DNA of 64,000 bases from Buxus sempervirens. Lineage: Eukaryota; Streptophyta; Magnoliopsida; Buxales; Buxaceae. Each line of letters starts with the position of its first letter. Within the stretch, counting starts at the first letter, position 1. The DNA lies in NCBI GenBank assembly GCA_947561395.2, contig OX387185.1, forward strand, positions 21,767,866-21,831,865, written 5' to 3'. Both the position numbers and the translations under genes were made by a program. Below the pieces are notes generated by a model. It was not told the DNA's origin and did no database searches. It was given only the letters and a program-made list of their open reading frames with translations. Shown piece after piece: positions 11,975 to 22,593 of the stretch.

Positions 11975-13221
11975 ATGGTTTCAAGACATTAAGAACTTCC
12001 TAAATGATCAGAGTTTGCCAGAAAATGTCACTTCTACAGAGAAAAGAACAATACAGAGGCTGGCAGGTCAGTTTTTACTAAGTGGTGGGCCGTTATACAA
12101 GAGATCACACAACGATATCCTACTCAGATGTGTTGCCAAGACCGAGTCAGAAAGATTAATTGAAACTGTACATGGAGGAGTTTGTGGACCCCATATGAAC
12201 GGGCACATGCTGGCCAAGAAGATTCTGTGATTGGGATATTACTGGTCAACGATGGAGCATGATTGCTATATATATGTCAAAAGGTGTCATTTATGCCAAG
12301 TGTATGTTGATAACAAAAATGCACCCCCAAGTGAGTTGCACAACATGACATCTCCATGGCCCTTCTCCATGTGGGGTATAGACGTCATTGGAATGATCTC
12401 TTCAAAGGCATCAAATTGACACAGGTTTATACTTGTAGCAATCGACTATTTCACCAAGTGGGTAGAAGCAGCTTCCTATGCAAACATTACAAGTAGCCGT
12501 GTTCTTAAGTTTTTGAAGCACAACATCATTTGTCGCTATGGTTTGCCAAGTGCCATAGTAACAGACAATGCTTCAAACCTTAAAAACAAGGATATGAGGA
12601 AGATGTGTGAGCAGTATCAGATTACCCATCACAAGTCAGCTCCGTACAGACCAAAGATGAATGGGGCAGTGGAAGCAGCGAATAAGAATATAAAGAAGAT
12701 CATTCAGAAGATGGTTAGTGAGTTTCAAAGATTGGCATGAAATGCTGTAACTTGCTCTACATGCTTACAGAACCTCAATCCGTACCTCTACAGGGGCAAC
12801 CCCGTATTCCTTAGTATATGGGATGGAAGCAGTTTTATCAGTGGAAGTAGAAATCCCTTCACTAAGAGTGCTAATGGAAGCTGAATTAGAAGAAGCTGAA
12901 TGGATACAGTCAAGACATGATCAACTAAATTTAATAGAGGAAAACTGGTTAAAAGCACTTTGTCATGGCCAATTGTATCAGAAGAGAATGGCCAGGGCTT
13001 ACAATAAGGTGTAGCCCAGAACTTTCCAAGAAGGAAATTTAGTATTGAAGAAAATTTTACCTTTTTTGGAAGATCCTCGTGGAAAATTCAAACCAAATTG
13101 GGAAGGGCCTTATGTGGTCAAGAAGGTCTTATCAGGGGGTGCTCTCATCTTAACAGAAATGGATGGGAAAGATTTTCCTGAGCCAATTAACTCTGATGCA
13201 GTAAAGAGATATTTTCCTTGA
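11975..13221 (+). pseudogene. Integrase of element A (broken)
   Basis: The N-terminal zinc domain is visible (ETVHGGVCGPHMNGHMLAKK then CHLCQV). The DDE core follows: first Asp in WGIDVIG (about 12380), second Asp in VTDNASNLKN (about 12560), and Glu in MNGAVEAANKN (about 12665). The C-terminal part ends NSDAVKRYFP and TGA at 13219. Interruptions: TGA at 12228, 12417 and 12738, TAG at 13012, plus frameshifts before 12015 and near 12740-12823. It would insert the cDNA into chromosomes. No chromodomain follows, as expected for Tat. Confidence 0.88.
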
Positions 13222-14113
13222 TTGAATATTACTAAGAAATGATCTGAGGCCATTTTTCCTTATTTCCCAGAATTTTCATCCCTAGTCAAGCCAATTTGAG
13301 CCTGTTCGTCTTCTTTGATAAACCTAAACTGGACTTACAGTCTTATACTGGGGTAAGGCCAATACGGGCAAAAAGAGAAAAAAATAAAGAGAAGAAAAAT
13401 AGTGGCAAATGAAAGCCAAATACAAAAAAAAAGGGGAAATGGGATTAAATTCATCATGACTATAAGTCCGGTTGACCTATTTTCACACTTAGAAAATTTT
13501 GAGCCTTTAATACCTTTTCTTTCATAAACGGAGCTTAGCCTTTGTTTCGTCCTATTCTTAAGCCCTCGGTGATTTTTGTATATTCATTCAACTTTCAGAA
13601 TAAGATTGGTAATGACGGAATACAGAAGCCGGCCCTAGTGAAAACCGTAATTGGTGCTAGGGGCAAAAGAAAAAAGGAAAAAAATAAAAAAAAATCGAAG
13701 GTTGAGTTGTTCATGTGGTCCAAGTTTGAAGTCAGCATGAGCACTAGAAATTGAGCAGATTAGCAGTGTCAGTCATGGAGGAAAAGCCATTTGCGAATGA
13801 TTCTAAAGGTCGCAGGACAGACAGATTTGGTCTCTCCCTATTGCTTGGACTACCCTTTTCATTATTCAACCTGATTTTAATTCCTTTGATTATATGTGAT
13901 TAAGTGTTTTGGATCAGTTTAAAAAAAACTATATTTTGGCCAGTGATGAGAAATCAAATACTTTTTCATAAAACTTCTGTTTTTACAAGCATCTGAGAAT
14001 TCTGAAGCCAATAATATAAAACCTATTTTTGAACTAAATTCTTTATCATTCCACTATTGGAGTTTGCTTTTGTATAAAAGTATGAAAAAAAAAGAAAGAA
14101 AAAAAAAAGGAAT
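13222..14113 (+). other. Spacer between integrase and the antisense gene
   Basis: No gene seen. It holds A-rich runs and short motifs (TTTGAGCC, TTCGTCCTATT, CTAGTCAAGCCA) that recur in element B at 24790-25200, showing that B descends from a similar pol-bearing element. Confidence 0.55.
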
Positions 14114-15694
14114 CTAATCCCTACTCCCTAAGTGCTCCTCAAGCTCCCTAATCCGAGCTGCCTGAGTTGCGATGATTCCAGAAGCTCCCTCTGCATCAAG
14201 ATCGCTAAAAAAAGGAGATGATCTCATCTGAAAGTGATTGCTTGATCTTCAATGCCCTAATGTCAGCCAAGGAATCCTGATATTTCTTCCGCATCGCTCG
14301 GACTTCAAAGCGACGAGCCTGTCTTTGTTCTTCAAGTTTCTTCTCCATGGCAATGCGGCAAGACCTCTGTTCTTCAAGTTGTCTCTCCAAATCAATACCC
14401 TTTATCTTGAGCTCTTGTGCTTCTCGTACCCATATTTGTTGAAGCCACTTTTGGGTTGCCCTTTCAGACTTCAGGATGTCCTCATAAGTAGGGGGAAGAA
14501 CTGCAGGAGGATCCTCTGGCACTGGGGCATGACTCTGCACCTGCTCTTTGATCCAGAAATGATAGTCCTTCACATGGGACTCAGAAAAGACTGGACCCCG
14601 CAAAAAGTGAACATAGGACCACTCATTCATTAATTGAGCATTTAGCCCCATGGTGGCTGGTGTAAGTGGCCCTTAGAAGTTCTCATATCCAGTTGGGATC
14701 ATAATCCACTGGGTTGCTCTAAACTGCCGAGGCACCCTCGAGGGAAGATAAAGAACAGCAGATTTCAAGCCTGCTAGGACTAGAAAGTTCCTATCTCTGA
14801 AGCTGATCACTGTCTTTGGATTGGGCTGATAAGTGCCAGACCATCTCACCTGATTATCCTTGAGAGTACCCAAGAAAGTGAACCAGCCCTGCTTGCCGCC
14901 TTGGATATTAGGACACCCCCTGTTGCTCATCAAAACAGGAACTTTCAATCTTGGAAAGAAGCGGGGAGTTATCTCTTCAACCTGACTCAGGTGGTCAAGC
15001 AACCAAAGTTACAGGCAAGAAAGCGTTTCTTCTTTCTGAAATAGCAGTCAGTCAGGGCTTGGTATATCTCTGCGAAGATCATATGGGCCAATCTCTCACG
15101 TTCCCTAACCTGACAGATAACTGAGATAAGAGCCAAGTCAACCTGATCGTCACCCTGTTGAAAAAGCAATTGGTTGACCACCATCAGAGTCAAAGCATTA
15201 AACCTGGAGTCCTTGTCCTCACTCCTTAGAAGTTTCTCAGTCAAAAAGGTCTTGGACAAGGTCAGCAGTGTATCAGAATTTTCTAAGTCCTTCTTCCCTA
15301 TACCTAAGAAGGTGGAGGTCTCCTTTTTGTAGCTAGGCTTTAGGGGCGGGCTCACAACTTTTTCAGAAAACCTTAGGCCAAGGATGGTTTCAATTTCTTC
15401 TATGGTAGGAGTCATCTCTTTGTCATCAAACCGGAAGAGATTCAGTTCAGGTACCCAGTGTCCAATCAAAGCTTCAATGGTTTCCCACTTAAAGGGAATT
15501 TTAGGGATGTGTAGGATATGGCCTAAGTGGATGGAATCCAAACGAATTTCCTCATCAAGGGTCATGGAGTTAACCCACCTATCATAGAAGGAATCCACAA
15601 CACTGTACCTTGTGAGATTAGGAGGTTTGGATCTAACAGGTGGTCTTGCAGGAGGAGATCCATCAACAGAAGAGAAAGGGGCGAGGGAAGCCAT
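14114..15694 (-). pseudogene. Antisense gene 1: DUF7745-like protein with C-terminal coiled coil
   Basis: Encoded opposite to gag-pol. The ATG at 15694 opens 236 codons (MASLAPFSSVDG...). The globular part contains HIPKIPFKWETIEALIGHW, FRFDDKEMTPTIEEIETILG and LALISVICQ, a pattern I associate with the DUF7745 family found in plant transposons. A frameshift near 14998 moves to the next frame (LDHLSQVEEITPRFFPRLK). A TAA follows at about 14685. The C-terminal half is a long coiled coil (LERQLEEQRSC, MEKKLEEQRQAR). A frameshift in a seven-T run near 14210 leads to the tail RIRELEEHLGS and a stop at 14114. Its own TATA box and palindrome cassette lie directly upstream. Function unknown; the family name is from memory. 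Confidence 0.7.
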
Positions 15695-15785
15695 GGAAGC
15701 ACCAAAGAAGCCAAGGAAAGCAGAAAACGGAAGGCTCAGGGAGTTTTCTAACTTTTAAAAACGTCACAGTGACGTTCCCCTTGAG

Positions 15786-15793
15786 TTTATATA
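15786..15793 (-). promoter_or_regulatory. TATA box of antisense gene 1
   Basis: Minus-strand TATATAAA, 92 nt upstream of the ATG at 15694 and 21 nt downstream of the cassette at 15815-15955. The spacing is the same as between cassette and TATA box in the L-type LTRs. Confidence 0.6.
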
Positions 15794-15814
15794 GAAAATT
15801 CGAAATGGCAGTAA

Positions 15815-15955
15815 ATTCCGTATTTATAATACGAGCATGGCGTGCCCGTATAGAGAATGCGGACACACTATGACCATAAAAAGTTTACGGGCAGAGTGTG
15901 TCCGCATTGACATTACGGTCACAGCTTGCTCGTAACATAAATACGGTTCTTTCGG
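15815..15955. repeat. Palindrome cassette, TACGGGC theme, upstream of antisense gene 1
   Basis: Arms include AATACGAGCATGGCGTGCCC (15828), AATGCGGACACACTATG, TTACGGGCAGAGTGTGTCCG (15888) and TTACGGTCACAGCTTGCTCG (15914). It shares its theme, and a near-identical 20-mer, with the leader cassette of the same element. Confidence 0.8.
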
Positions 15956-16291
15956 AAAAATGAAAAAAATGGGAAATTTCGATTTTAATGCTTTCCCAAG
16001 TTACACCTGTCCTTGCTTAAACATGTATCATGCAATAGAAGCAAGAAATAAAGAGGAAAAGAGCATAAATGAAGAAAAAATGAATCAAACTACTTTTATA
16101 TATATGAAGGTGTACATCATTTTGTCAAAATACAAGTACATGAATGAATCCTAATCTACTGTCTATACAGGTCAACCCCTACGGCCACGGCTATGTCCTC
16201 TGCCTCGACCACAGCCTGGAGATCGCCGGCACTCCAAAACATGCCGTACACTTTTACGAGCTGTACTATGGGTCATCCTGCTCAAAACAAA
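15956..16291. other. Region between the two antisense genes
   Basis: AT-rich 15956-16150 with no recognised feature. From 16150 to 16291 lies the 3' end and probable 3' untranslated part of antisense gene 2. Confidence 0.4.
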
Positions 16292-19004
16292 CTAAATATC
16301 ATGCCACATATATAAAGGCACAAGGCCAGCAGTGGGATGATCAGGAGGAACGTACCCTGAAGTATCTACATATCCCGTAGACTCGGCATCAGAATCCGTA
16401 GAGACAGGCTCAGTCGCGGGATTGGCAGCAGCAAGATCAGCAGGAACGGACACCCAGGAGCATCAGTATCAGGACCAGGCTCTACAGGATCAGCAGCAGC
16501 CTCCTCTATCACCACAGCCTCTTCGGTAGGCTCCACCACAGTGGCATCCTTGGCCGACTCCATATCCATATCTGCAGACGCATCAGGAGCGATTTTAAGT
16601 GCTGGAGCAGACTCTGGCACATCCTCAACAGCAAGTGCAACCTCAGCCTCGATCTCAGGCTCTGCTGCAGGTGCCTCCACCGATCTAGGAGAAGTCACAA
16701 ACTTCACCCGTGCCACAGGGAAAACCTCGCCACGAAGGTGCATAGGCACAGATGAAGCAGGAGAAGAAGGGCCGGCTGTGTCATCCTGAAAATAAGAAAA
16801 GAAATTTTAGTCAGAACAGGATAAGCAGATATAAGAACAGGAATGGAAATAAGTGAAAGAATTAACCTGGGTATGAGATGGACCTGCCTGGTCCTATGCA
16901 CCAGAAGGGCCCGCTTGGCCCTGCGCCCTGGCAAGATGTCCCCGGAGATCTGAGATAGTAATATAGAGGGCATCCCGCTCAGCAATAGCAGCATCTCGCT
17001 GGCGCTCTATATCAGCGTACCGAGACCGGATCTCTGCCAACTGAGCCTCCTGAAATAGAAGATAAGGTGTCAGAAAATACCAAGTTCAAATAAAATATAA
17101 GAATGGAAGATCAAAAAGAGAGAAGGCATACCGTCATGTCATAGGCCCTAATCACTACCCCTCATATCTCCGTGACTCCGCCACAGACAGGAATGGGTGG
17201 CATGAGGCACCTAACTGAAGCTCGCTTGAACCAGGCATCATAGTCACCCTCCTCCAATAATGTCTCTGCCTCCGTCCAATCTAGGAACTGGGCAGGATCA
17301 ACAGGCATAGGAGGAAAGGAGGGAGTAGTATCTGGAGGAATGGCAGGAATCCGGGGCTCTCCAACATGCTGATAAAAGAAGCGCTCACCGCAATACTGGA
17401 TGCTGCCCATCTGACCAATAAAAAACTGGTAGCGCTGACGTCTCTGGTCAGGGGCAAAGACATCATCTCTAGCCGCATGCAGGGCCAGCACCTCATGAAT
17501 ATCCTCCATCCTGGGGACGAACAGCTGAAAAACAGAAAAGGATATTAGACATGTGATCCAAAAAAAAAAAAGAGAGAAGAAGTAAGGAAGCTTACCTCAG
17601 ACCGATATCGCCTGTCCAGATGAGCCCAGGCAGACCTAGGACAACTCTTTTCATAGTCGTGCTCCACATGACACCACTTACGAGCCATGGGATATGTCTC
17701 CTCTGACATCGTAGAGGTAGGGAGGAAATAGGGAATATAAACCGTAGCAAAAAATTGCAAAAAGAAGAAAAAGGGTCAGAAAAATAGAAAAGGAGAAAAA
17801 AGAGAGAAAGAGAAAGAAAGATAAGAGAAATAAGTGTTTCACCTGCAAGAAGGGCCAGAAGAATCTGCACCCAACTCCAGCCCCTCGAGAGGTAGAGAGA
17901 CCGCTAATTGACCAGCGCAGACCAGCCAGAATGGTACCGAAAATGAGCGGGCCCCATGCATATCTCCTCGCTCGCTGAAAGTCTCCCAATAAGCTCAAAA
18001 AATGAGGACTGACAGAAGTCGTGTCCTCTGGGATGAAACAGGAGCCCATCATATACAGAAAAATGAATCGGAAAGCAAATGGAAAAGCTGGATGACCGGT
18101 GGCAGTCTGTCCAAGCTGCCTCCTCCGGAAGGTGTCTCTCAACCAAGTTAGAGACAATCTCGCTCTCCCTCTATCCCATGCCTCCGGAGGCAAAAAAATA
18201 TAGCCAAGATAAGAGGCGATCTCCTCGGCATCCGGCATCACCATCTCGGGAATAATATCACCGGTCATCCTAATCCCGGTGATAAGTATAAAGTCAGAAG
18301 GCCGGATCCCGATCTCAACATCTGGAAAGTGGAAGCTCAGTGTCTCGGGAAAGAACCTTTCGAGCAGCGCAGCAATAAGAGCTCAGTCCAGGCGAACATC
18401 TGGGATAGTGATGAATAGGCCAAAACCATACAAGCCTAGCTCCCGGCGATAGGCTGAACTGCAGTCCCCGATAAATCTAATAAAGCTGGCCCAGGTCCCT
18501 CGACAATGAGACATGGGATACTCCAAAGGGATATCTGCCCTAATACACGCTGAGGAATGAGTCCTCAAGCCATGCAAAAGATCAGTATCCCTAATCTGGG
18601 CAGCGACCTCCTCAGGGACCTCAACCCTGGTCCTAACCTTATCTCTGCCACGGCCTCCTCTGCGGCATCCTTTACGGTCCTCATCATGGCCTCCGTCTGC
18701 CTCCACCTCGGCGCCTGCTATGGCTCCTATCTCAGCCTGAAGCCTCAACTGCCAGCTAAGGAAACAATTGGAAGGGAGAAAGAATCAGGGTGATGCATTT
18801 TGTGAAGGAATGTGAAATTTCAGAAAGGTTAGAGTATACCTCTGGGGTCGCCTCACGCGAATCCCCAGAAGGGAGATCTGGGATATCAGAATCGAAATCC
18901 CTCTCGGCCCTCGAAGATGAGGCCACATCAGCATGATCCCGCCGAACCCTCGAGGAGGAGGGCTGATCCGCAGGATCCCTAGAAGCTGATCGAATGCGGG
19001 CCAT
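16292..19004 (-). pseudogene. Antisense gene 2: plant mobile domain (PMD) protein, six exons
   Basis: Opposite to gag-pol. Exons read on the minus strand: 19004-18840, 18748-17843, 17700-17596, 17524-17132, 17049-16867, and 16785 to about 16292. Each boundary has GT/AG and every intron falls in phase 0, so about 700 residues read through. Exon 2 carries the PMD: GTWASFIRFIGD, LSLTWLRDTFRRR, FRFIFLYMMGSCFIP, YAWGPLIFGTILAGL and GVGCRFFWPFLQ. Exon 3 has ARKWCHVEHDYEKSC. Exon 5 is a coiled coil (YADIERQRDAAIAERD). Exon 6 is Ala/Glu/Pro-rich. Stops: TGA in exon 2 (near 18385) and exon 4 (near 17160), TAG in exon 5, each one transition from CGA or CAG. A frameshift lies near 16455. PMD proteins of the MAIN/MAIL1 family act in silencing and gene expression; the role here is unknown. 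Confidence 0.82.
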
Positions 19005-20334
19005 CTGCGGTTCAAATCAGGGAGATGTTTAATTATTCTTGTTAAAAAGTTTTTTATTGCTTGATTTCCATTTTAACTAAGTTTAATTGATTTGCAGGAA
19101 AAAGAAAAAATGAAGAATGGAAGAAATTGCTTCAGAAACTCCCGACCAAAATCAGAAGTCAACTAAGGAGTTTATTTTTGAGAAATTTTATTGTTTTAAT
19201 TACTTGTCTTTGCTTTAATCAAGAAAAAATATATATATAAAATTTATATATAGGAAGTTCAGGCTTCCTGTATATTCTCTTTATATGAAAAAAAGAAAAA
19301 AAAATATGTGTATTGATCTTAATTTTCTCTTTTGGGATTTTCTAAAAAGACCTAACTATTTAAATTTATTTGGTTCCAGGATGGAAGGTCATGCCTACTT
19401 GTATTGATACTAGGGTGGCAGGAGAAATGCAAAATTGAGGGTGGAGTGTTCAACATCAGCAAGGGTTCTACTCGAACTAATGTGTTCAAAACTGAGAAAA
19501 TGATAGCATCTCAAGTTCCAAGACCAAATAGGCAAAGCATGAAGGTCAGATGACATAGTATGCAAAAGCAGAATCAAGATTCACACAAGCAAATAGAAAA
19601 TTTAAGAGCAAATCATGGAGCTGTCACAAATCAGATAATCATAAGTCATATGCTTGGTACAATGCCGGTCAAGGGTCAGATACATAAATTCAGAGCCAGC
19701 ATTTCGTTGGTCAAAACAGAAAATTGCATGGGAATAAACAGGTGTCGGCCAAATGAACAGACAGAATCAATTTTGGTTGAACATGAAAACCAATACAGGC
19801 AGGATAATCATGGAGTGTCCAAGGCAGTAAACAGTTACAATCCTAATCATATTCGGATGCTCAGAGAAATTGCAAGGCATAGTCGAGCAAAAATCATGGT
19901 TACAATCTGTCAAGGGATGCAACAAAAATGAAATGACTCTTTGGCATACCTGTTTATGTCGAAATGAGAAATCAACAAAGAAAAAAATTGAACCTTCGAG
20001 CTCACCCACAATGGATATCCAATGGATGCTCGAAACGGCAATGAGGAGGCTTGACAGTAGCTCAAAAAGGAGATAAAAGTCACCAGAGATATTGGAACAG
20101 TCGCCCAAGAAGCAGGGAGGCAAGTCGATGTCGGAGAAGCAAGGACTCACCGGAGAACAAGAGTTGCCGGAGAATGAGAGAGTCTCCGGCGAAGTCGTGT
20201 GTCACCGCAGAAGTCGTGCGGACGGAGATTGAAAAGGAAGACCGGAGTGAAGAATGCGGGCAAAGAGATTAGGGCTGAAGTGCGGGCAGTAATGAAGAAG
20301 GAGTTCGCGGCCGCAGTTAAGAAGGAAGCCAAAA
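19005..20334 (-). other. Probable leader and 5' intron of antisense gene 2
   Basis: On the minus strand, a consensus donor CCG/GTGAGTCC lies at 20150 and an acceptor CCGCAG directly abuts the ATG at 19004, so 20150-19005 may be a long 5' UTR intron. No conserved ORF is seen. The layout is inferred from splice consensus only. Confidence 0.45.
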
Positions 20335-20441
20335 TCCGTAAAAGCAATACGGGCAACAGGCGCCCGTGAAGGTAATACGGTCAAATTCACCCGTATACAA
20401 TTTATGGGCATCATCTGTCCGCAATAAAAATACGGGCGAAA
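20335..20441. repeat. Palindrome cassette, TACGGGC theme, upstream of antisense gene 2
   Basis: Arms: AATACGGGCAACAGGCGCCC (20347), AATACGGTCAAATTCACCCG (20376), TTTATGGGCATCATCTGTCC (20401) and AATACGGGC (20429). It is the third of four same-theme arrays in element A. No clear TATA box lies downstream on the minus strand. Confidence 0.75.
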
Positions 20442-20786
20442 CAGAAAATTGCATTTTTCATTATTTTCTCCACACTTTTCAAGAGATTAATATCTATATT
20501 AGTTGTAAGTTGCAAGGATTGCCACCTTACCCACTTTTGTTTAAAATTTTTGTCTCAAATCTCACTTCATAGCCACGAGTGCTTAGTGAGACCAGAGAGG
20601 AGGATTTACCCCTTAAGATTAGGGACTTTTCAGCAAATCTTCCACACAAATACTTTTTCCAAAATCATCCATTTAATCCTAGCAAAATGCAATTAGTTAG
20701 ACAAAAATCTCAAAAAGTGCAATTGGTGGGTCTTTTTTTGCTCTCTGCTTGTAATTGGTTCCAATTACCAGCAAAGACAGGGTAGT
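20442..20786 (+). other. End of element A internal region with polypurine tract
   Basis: A-rich with no ORF of note. It ends AGCAAAGACAGGGTAGT directly before the 3' LTR; the purine-rich stretch is the likely plus-strand primer. Confidence 0.5.
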
Positions 20787-20880
20787 TGTAGACACCCCAA
20801 ATTGCACTACAAAATGAGAAAATAATGAAAACATATAATTGGGGTTTAAAACAGACCAAAAATGCATGAAATTCAATAAT

Positions 20881-20999
20881 TTAAGCCTTGCCCGTATTGT
20901 ATCTATGGGCTGAGCGCGCCCGAATTTTGTATACGGGCACGCAGCGCCCGTAATGCATATACGGACACCACTTGCCCGCAATACATTTACGGGCGCATT
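20881..20999. repeat. Palindrome cassette, TACGGGC theme, element A LTR U3
   Basis: Arms: TTGCCCGTATTG, TATGGGCTGAGCGCGCCCG, TATACGGGCACGCAGCGCCC (20930), ATACGGACACCACTTGCCCG (20959), TTTACGGGCGC. Fourth array of the same theme in this element, about 195 bp upstream of the TATA box. Confidence 0.82.
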
Positions 21000-21194
21000 A
21001 GATTTGTGCGAATTTTATCCTTTTTCAATTTCTAAGCTTTATCTTCAGTCTAATATCTCTTTAAATGAGCGAATTATATCTTTTATTCGTTTGGATTATC
21101 CTTGTTGGCCGTGGATGGGCATTATCCTTGTGTTTAATTCAATCTGAAACTCTATTTTGCCAAACCCTGGACCAACCATGCCCCTGGCTTTGCC

Positions 21195-21202
21195 TATAAA
21201 TA
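21195..21202 (+). promoter_or_regulatory. TATA box of element A LTR
   Basis: TGCCTATAAATAGAGGG. It is conserved with the left LTR (1562-1569) and marks the start of element transcription about 30 bp downstream. Confidence 0.8.
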
Positions 21203-21290
21203 GAGGGTCTCTCCTTAGGCAAAGGGCCATGAAATTTTGAAGTCTAAGGAGCTCCAAGAGAAGAGAGGAACCCCTGCTGCTCTGCTTGCT

Positions 21291-21300
21291 CAATCCAGGT
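21291..21300 (+). other. Predicted splice donor in R of element A LTR
   Basis: CAATCCAG/GTAAGTCC, a near-perfect plant donor about 70 nt after the expected transcription start. L-type LTRs have a donor (CAAG/GTAATG) at a comparable place in R. Confidence 0.6.
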
Positions 21301-21367
21301 AAGTCCCTTTTCCCTTTTATTTTCTGTCTTCAATTCTAGAAGTAATCAGTTCTTCTCTATTGCTGTA

Positions 21368-21655
21368 GAATAAGGCCTCCTTTTATCTTGTATTCCTAAA
21401 CTTGTCCCTAAGTACCTCAAGAGTCTCTCTAGCCGTAAAACGTGAAGAGAGAGCTAGGGGAAAGGGGAACAGGTGGATCCCTAGAATAGAACCTCATATC
21501 TATTTTCTCCTTTTTTCTAGAATAAGGCCTTTGATTGTGTTTGTGTACCCAAACCTATCTCTAAGTACCTCAAGAATCCTCTCTAGTCGTAAAACGTGAA
21601 AAGAGAGCTAAAGGAAAAGAGAACAGGTGGATCCGTAGGGTAGGCCCCCATGTGC
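21368..21655 (+). repeat. Tandem duplication in R/U5 of element A LTR
   Basis: Two copies of about 145 bp, each with AATAAGGCCT, CTAAGTACCTCAAGA, CTCTAG-CGTAAAACGTGAA and ACAGGTGGATCC. The copies differ by substitutions and small indels, so the duplication predates this insertion. Confidence 0.8.
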
Positions 21656-22593
21656 TCTAATCTGTGAGATGTGGCTGCTTTGGATATCCTGATCATGTTT
21701 TAATGGTTTTTATTTTGAATCTGAATGAATCATATGAATCCATGATGTTTATAGCATGAGATCCCCACTTTTTTCTAAAAATTGGATTTTTCACACTTTT
21801 GCACCTACAGCACTGTTTTCGTGATTTTTGTGATATTAGGCTAAGATTCTGGATCTATCATGATCAATATGATAGATCTGGATTCAGAGGCCTGAAAATA
21901 ACCTCTAGGGTTTCATGATGTGGTTTTTGAGTCGTTTTTCATTATTGAGAGAAGACCCTACGGTCCAAGTTCTCCCCTTTTGATGTTTTTCATCAACGTG
22001 GGTATTTTTGGTTTTGATTTCTTGATTTAATGTGAAATATGGGCTATATCTATGTCCTGGACTATTTAAGTTCAATTCTGCAATATTTCATAAAAATCAT
22101 ATTTTTCTAGATTTCCAAAATTTAACTTAAAGCCAGATTTTTGAAGTTTTCACTTTAGATTGGTTTTATTTGATTTTATCTCAATTTTATTTCAATCATG
22201 AAACCCTAGGAATGGTATGATCATATTTGAAAGTTTTGGATCAATCAGGCTATTCGTATGAAAAAACCATACATTTTTGTCTTTTTTATGATTTTTCATG
22301 ATTTTTATAGCAAGCCTTTTTCCTTTATTTTAACATGAACAATACCTGGCAACCAATTTGTGTGGATGAATAGGGGTGCCTAACACCTTCCTCTGTTCAT
22401 AACCTAATCCCCTTAACTATCTCTGGTTGTTTTTTTAAGAGGGTTATTTTTACCCTAAATTTGCCTTTTTGAGCTTATTTGATATTTTGGTGTCCATTCA
22501 CACCTAAATAGAATGGTGGCGACTCTGTGTTTTTAACCAATCCTGTGTGATGATCAGGAAGTCATTGAATTGATTTTTTCCCATGTCTCACAA

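Larger units (their letters stand above)
2957..22592 (+). mobile_element. Element A: Tat-lineage Ty3/Gypsy retrotransposon with two antisense genes
   Basis: Order on the plus strand: 5' LTR remnant, primer site (3865), 2.1-kb leader, gag, protease, RT, RNase H, a second archaeal-type RNase H, integrase (to 13221), then two genes on the opposite strand (15694 to 14114 and 19004 to 16292), and a complete 1806-bp 3' LTR. The second RNase H is the hallmark of the Tat lineage. The two U5 copies (2957-3862 and 21679-22592) are nearly identical by eye, so insertion was fairly recent, yet the ORFs carry about ten stops and several frameshifts. The right flank is the gag ORF of element B, so A probably landed in B; the left flank has been lost. 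Confidence 0.88.
20787..22592 (+). repeat. Element A 3' LTR (complete, 1806 bp)
   Basis: Starts TGTAGACACCCC after a polypurine-like tract and ends CATGTCTCACA. It contains a U3 palindrome cassette (20881-20999), a TATA box (21195), a splice donor (21299), a duplicated 150-bp block in R/U5, and a TGGCGACTCTG motif about 75 bp before its end. The U5 part is almost identical to 2957-3862. Confidence 0.92.

Noticed and set aside
17592..17870. Separate minus-strand ORF of hydrophobic residues
   Set aside because: Shadow frame covering an intron of the antisense PMD gene and its exon 3; the T-rich intron gives the hydrophobic run.
19560..20150. ORFs of about 125 codons on both strands
   Set aside because: No domain or composition typical of a gene; better explained as leader/intron of antisense gene 2.
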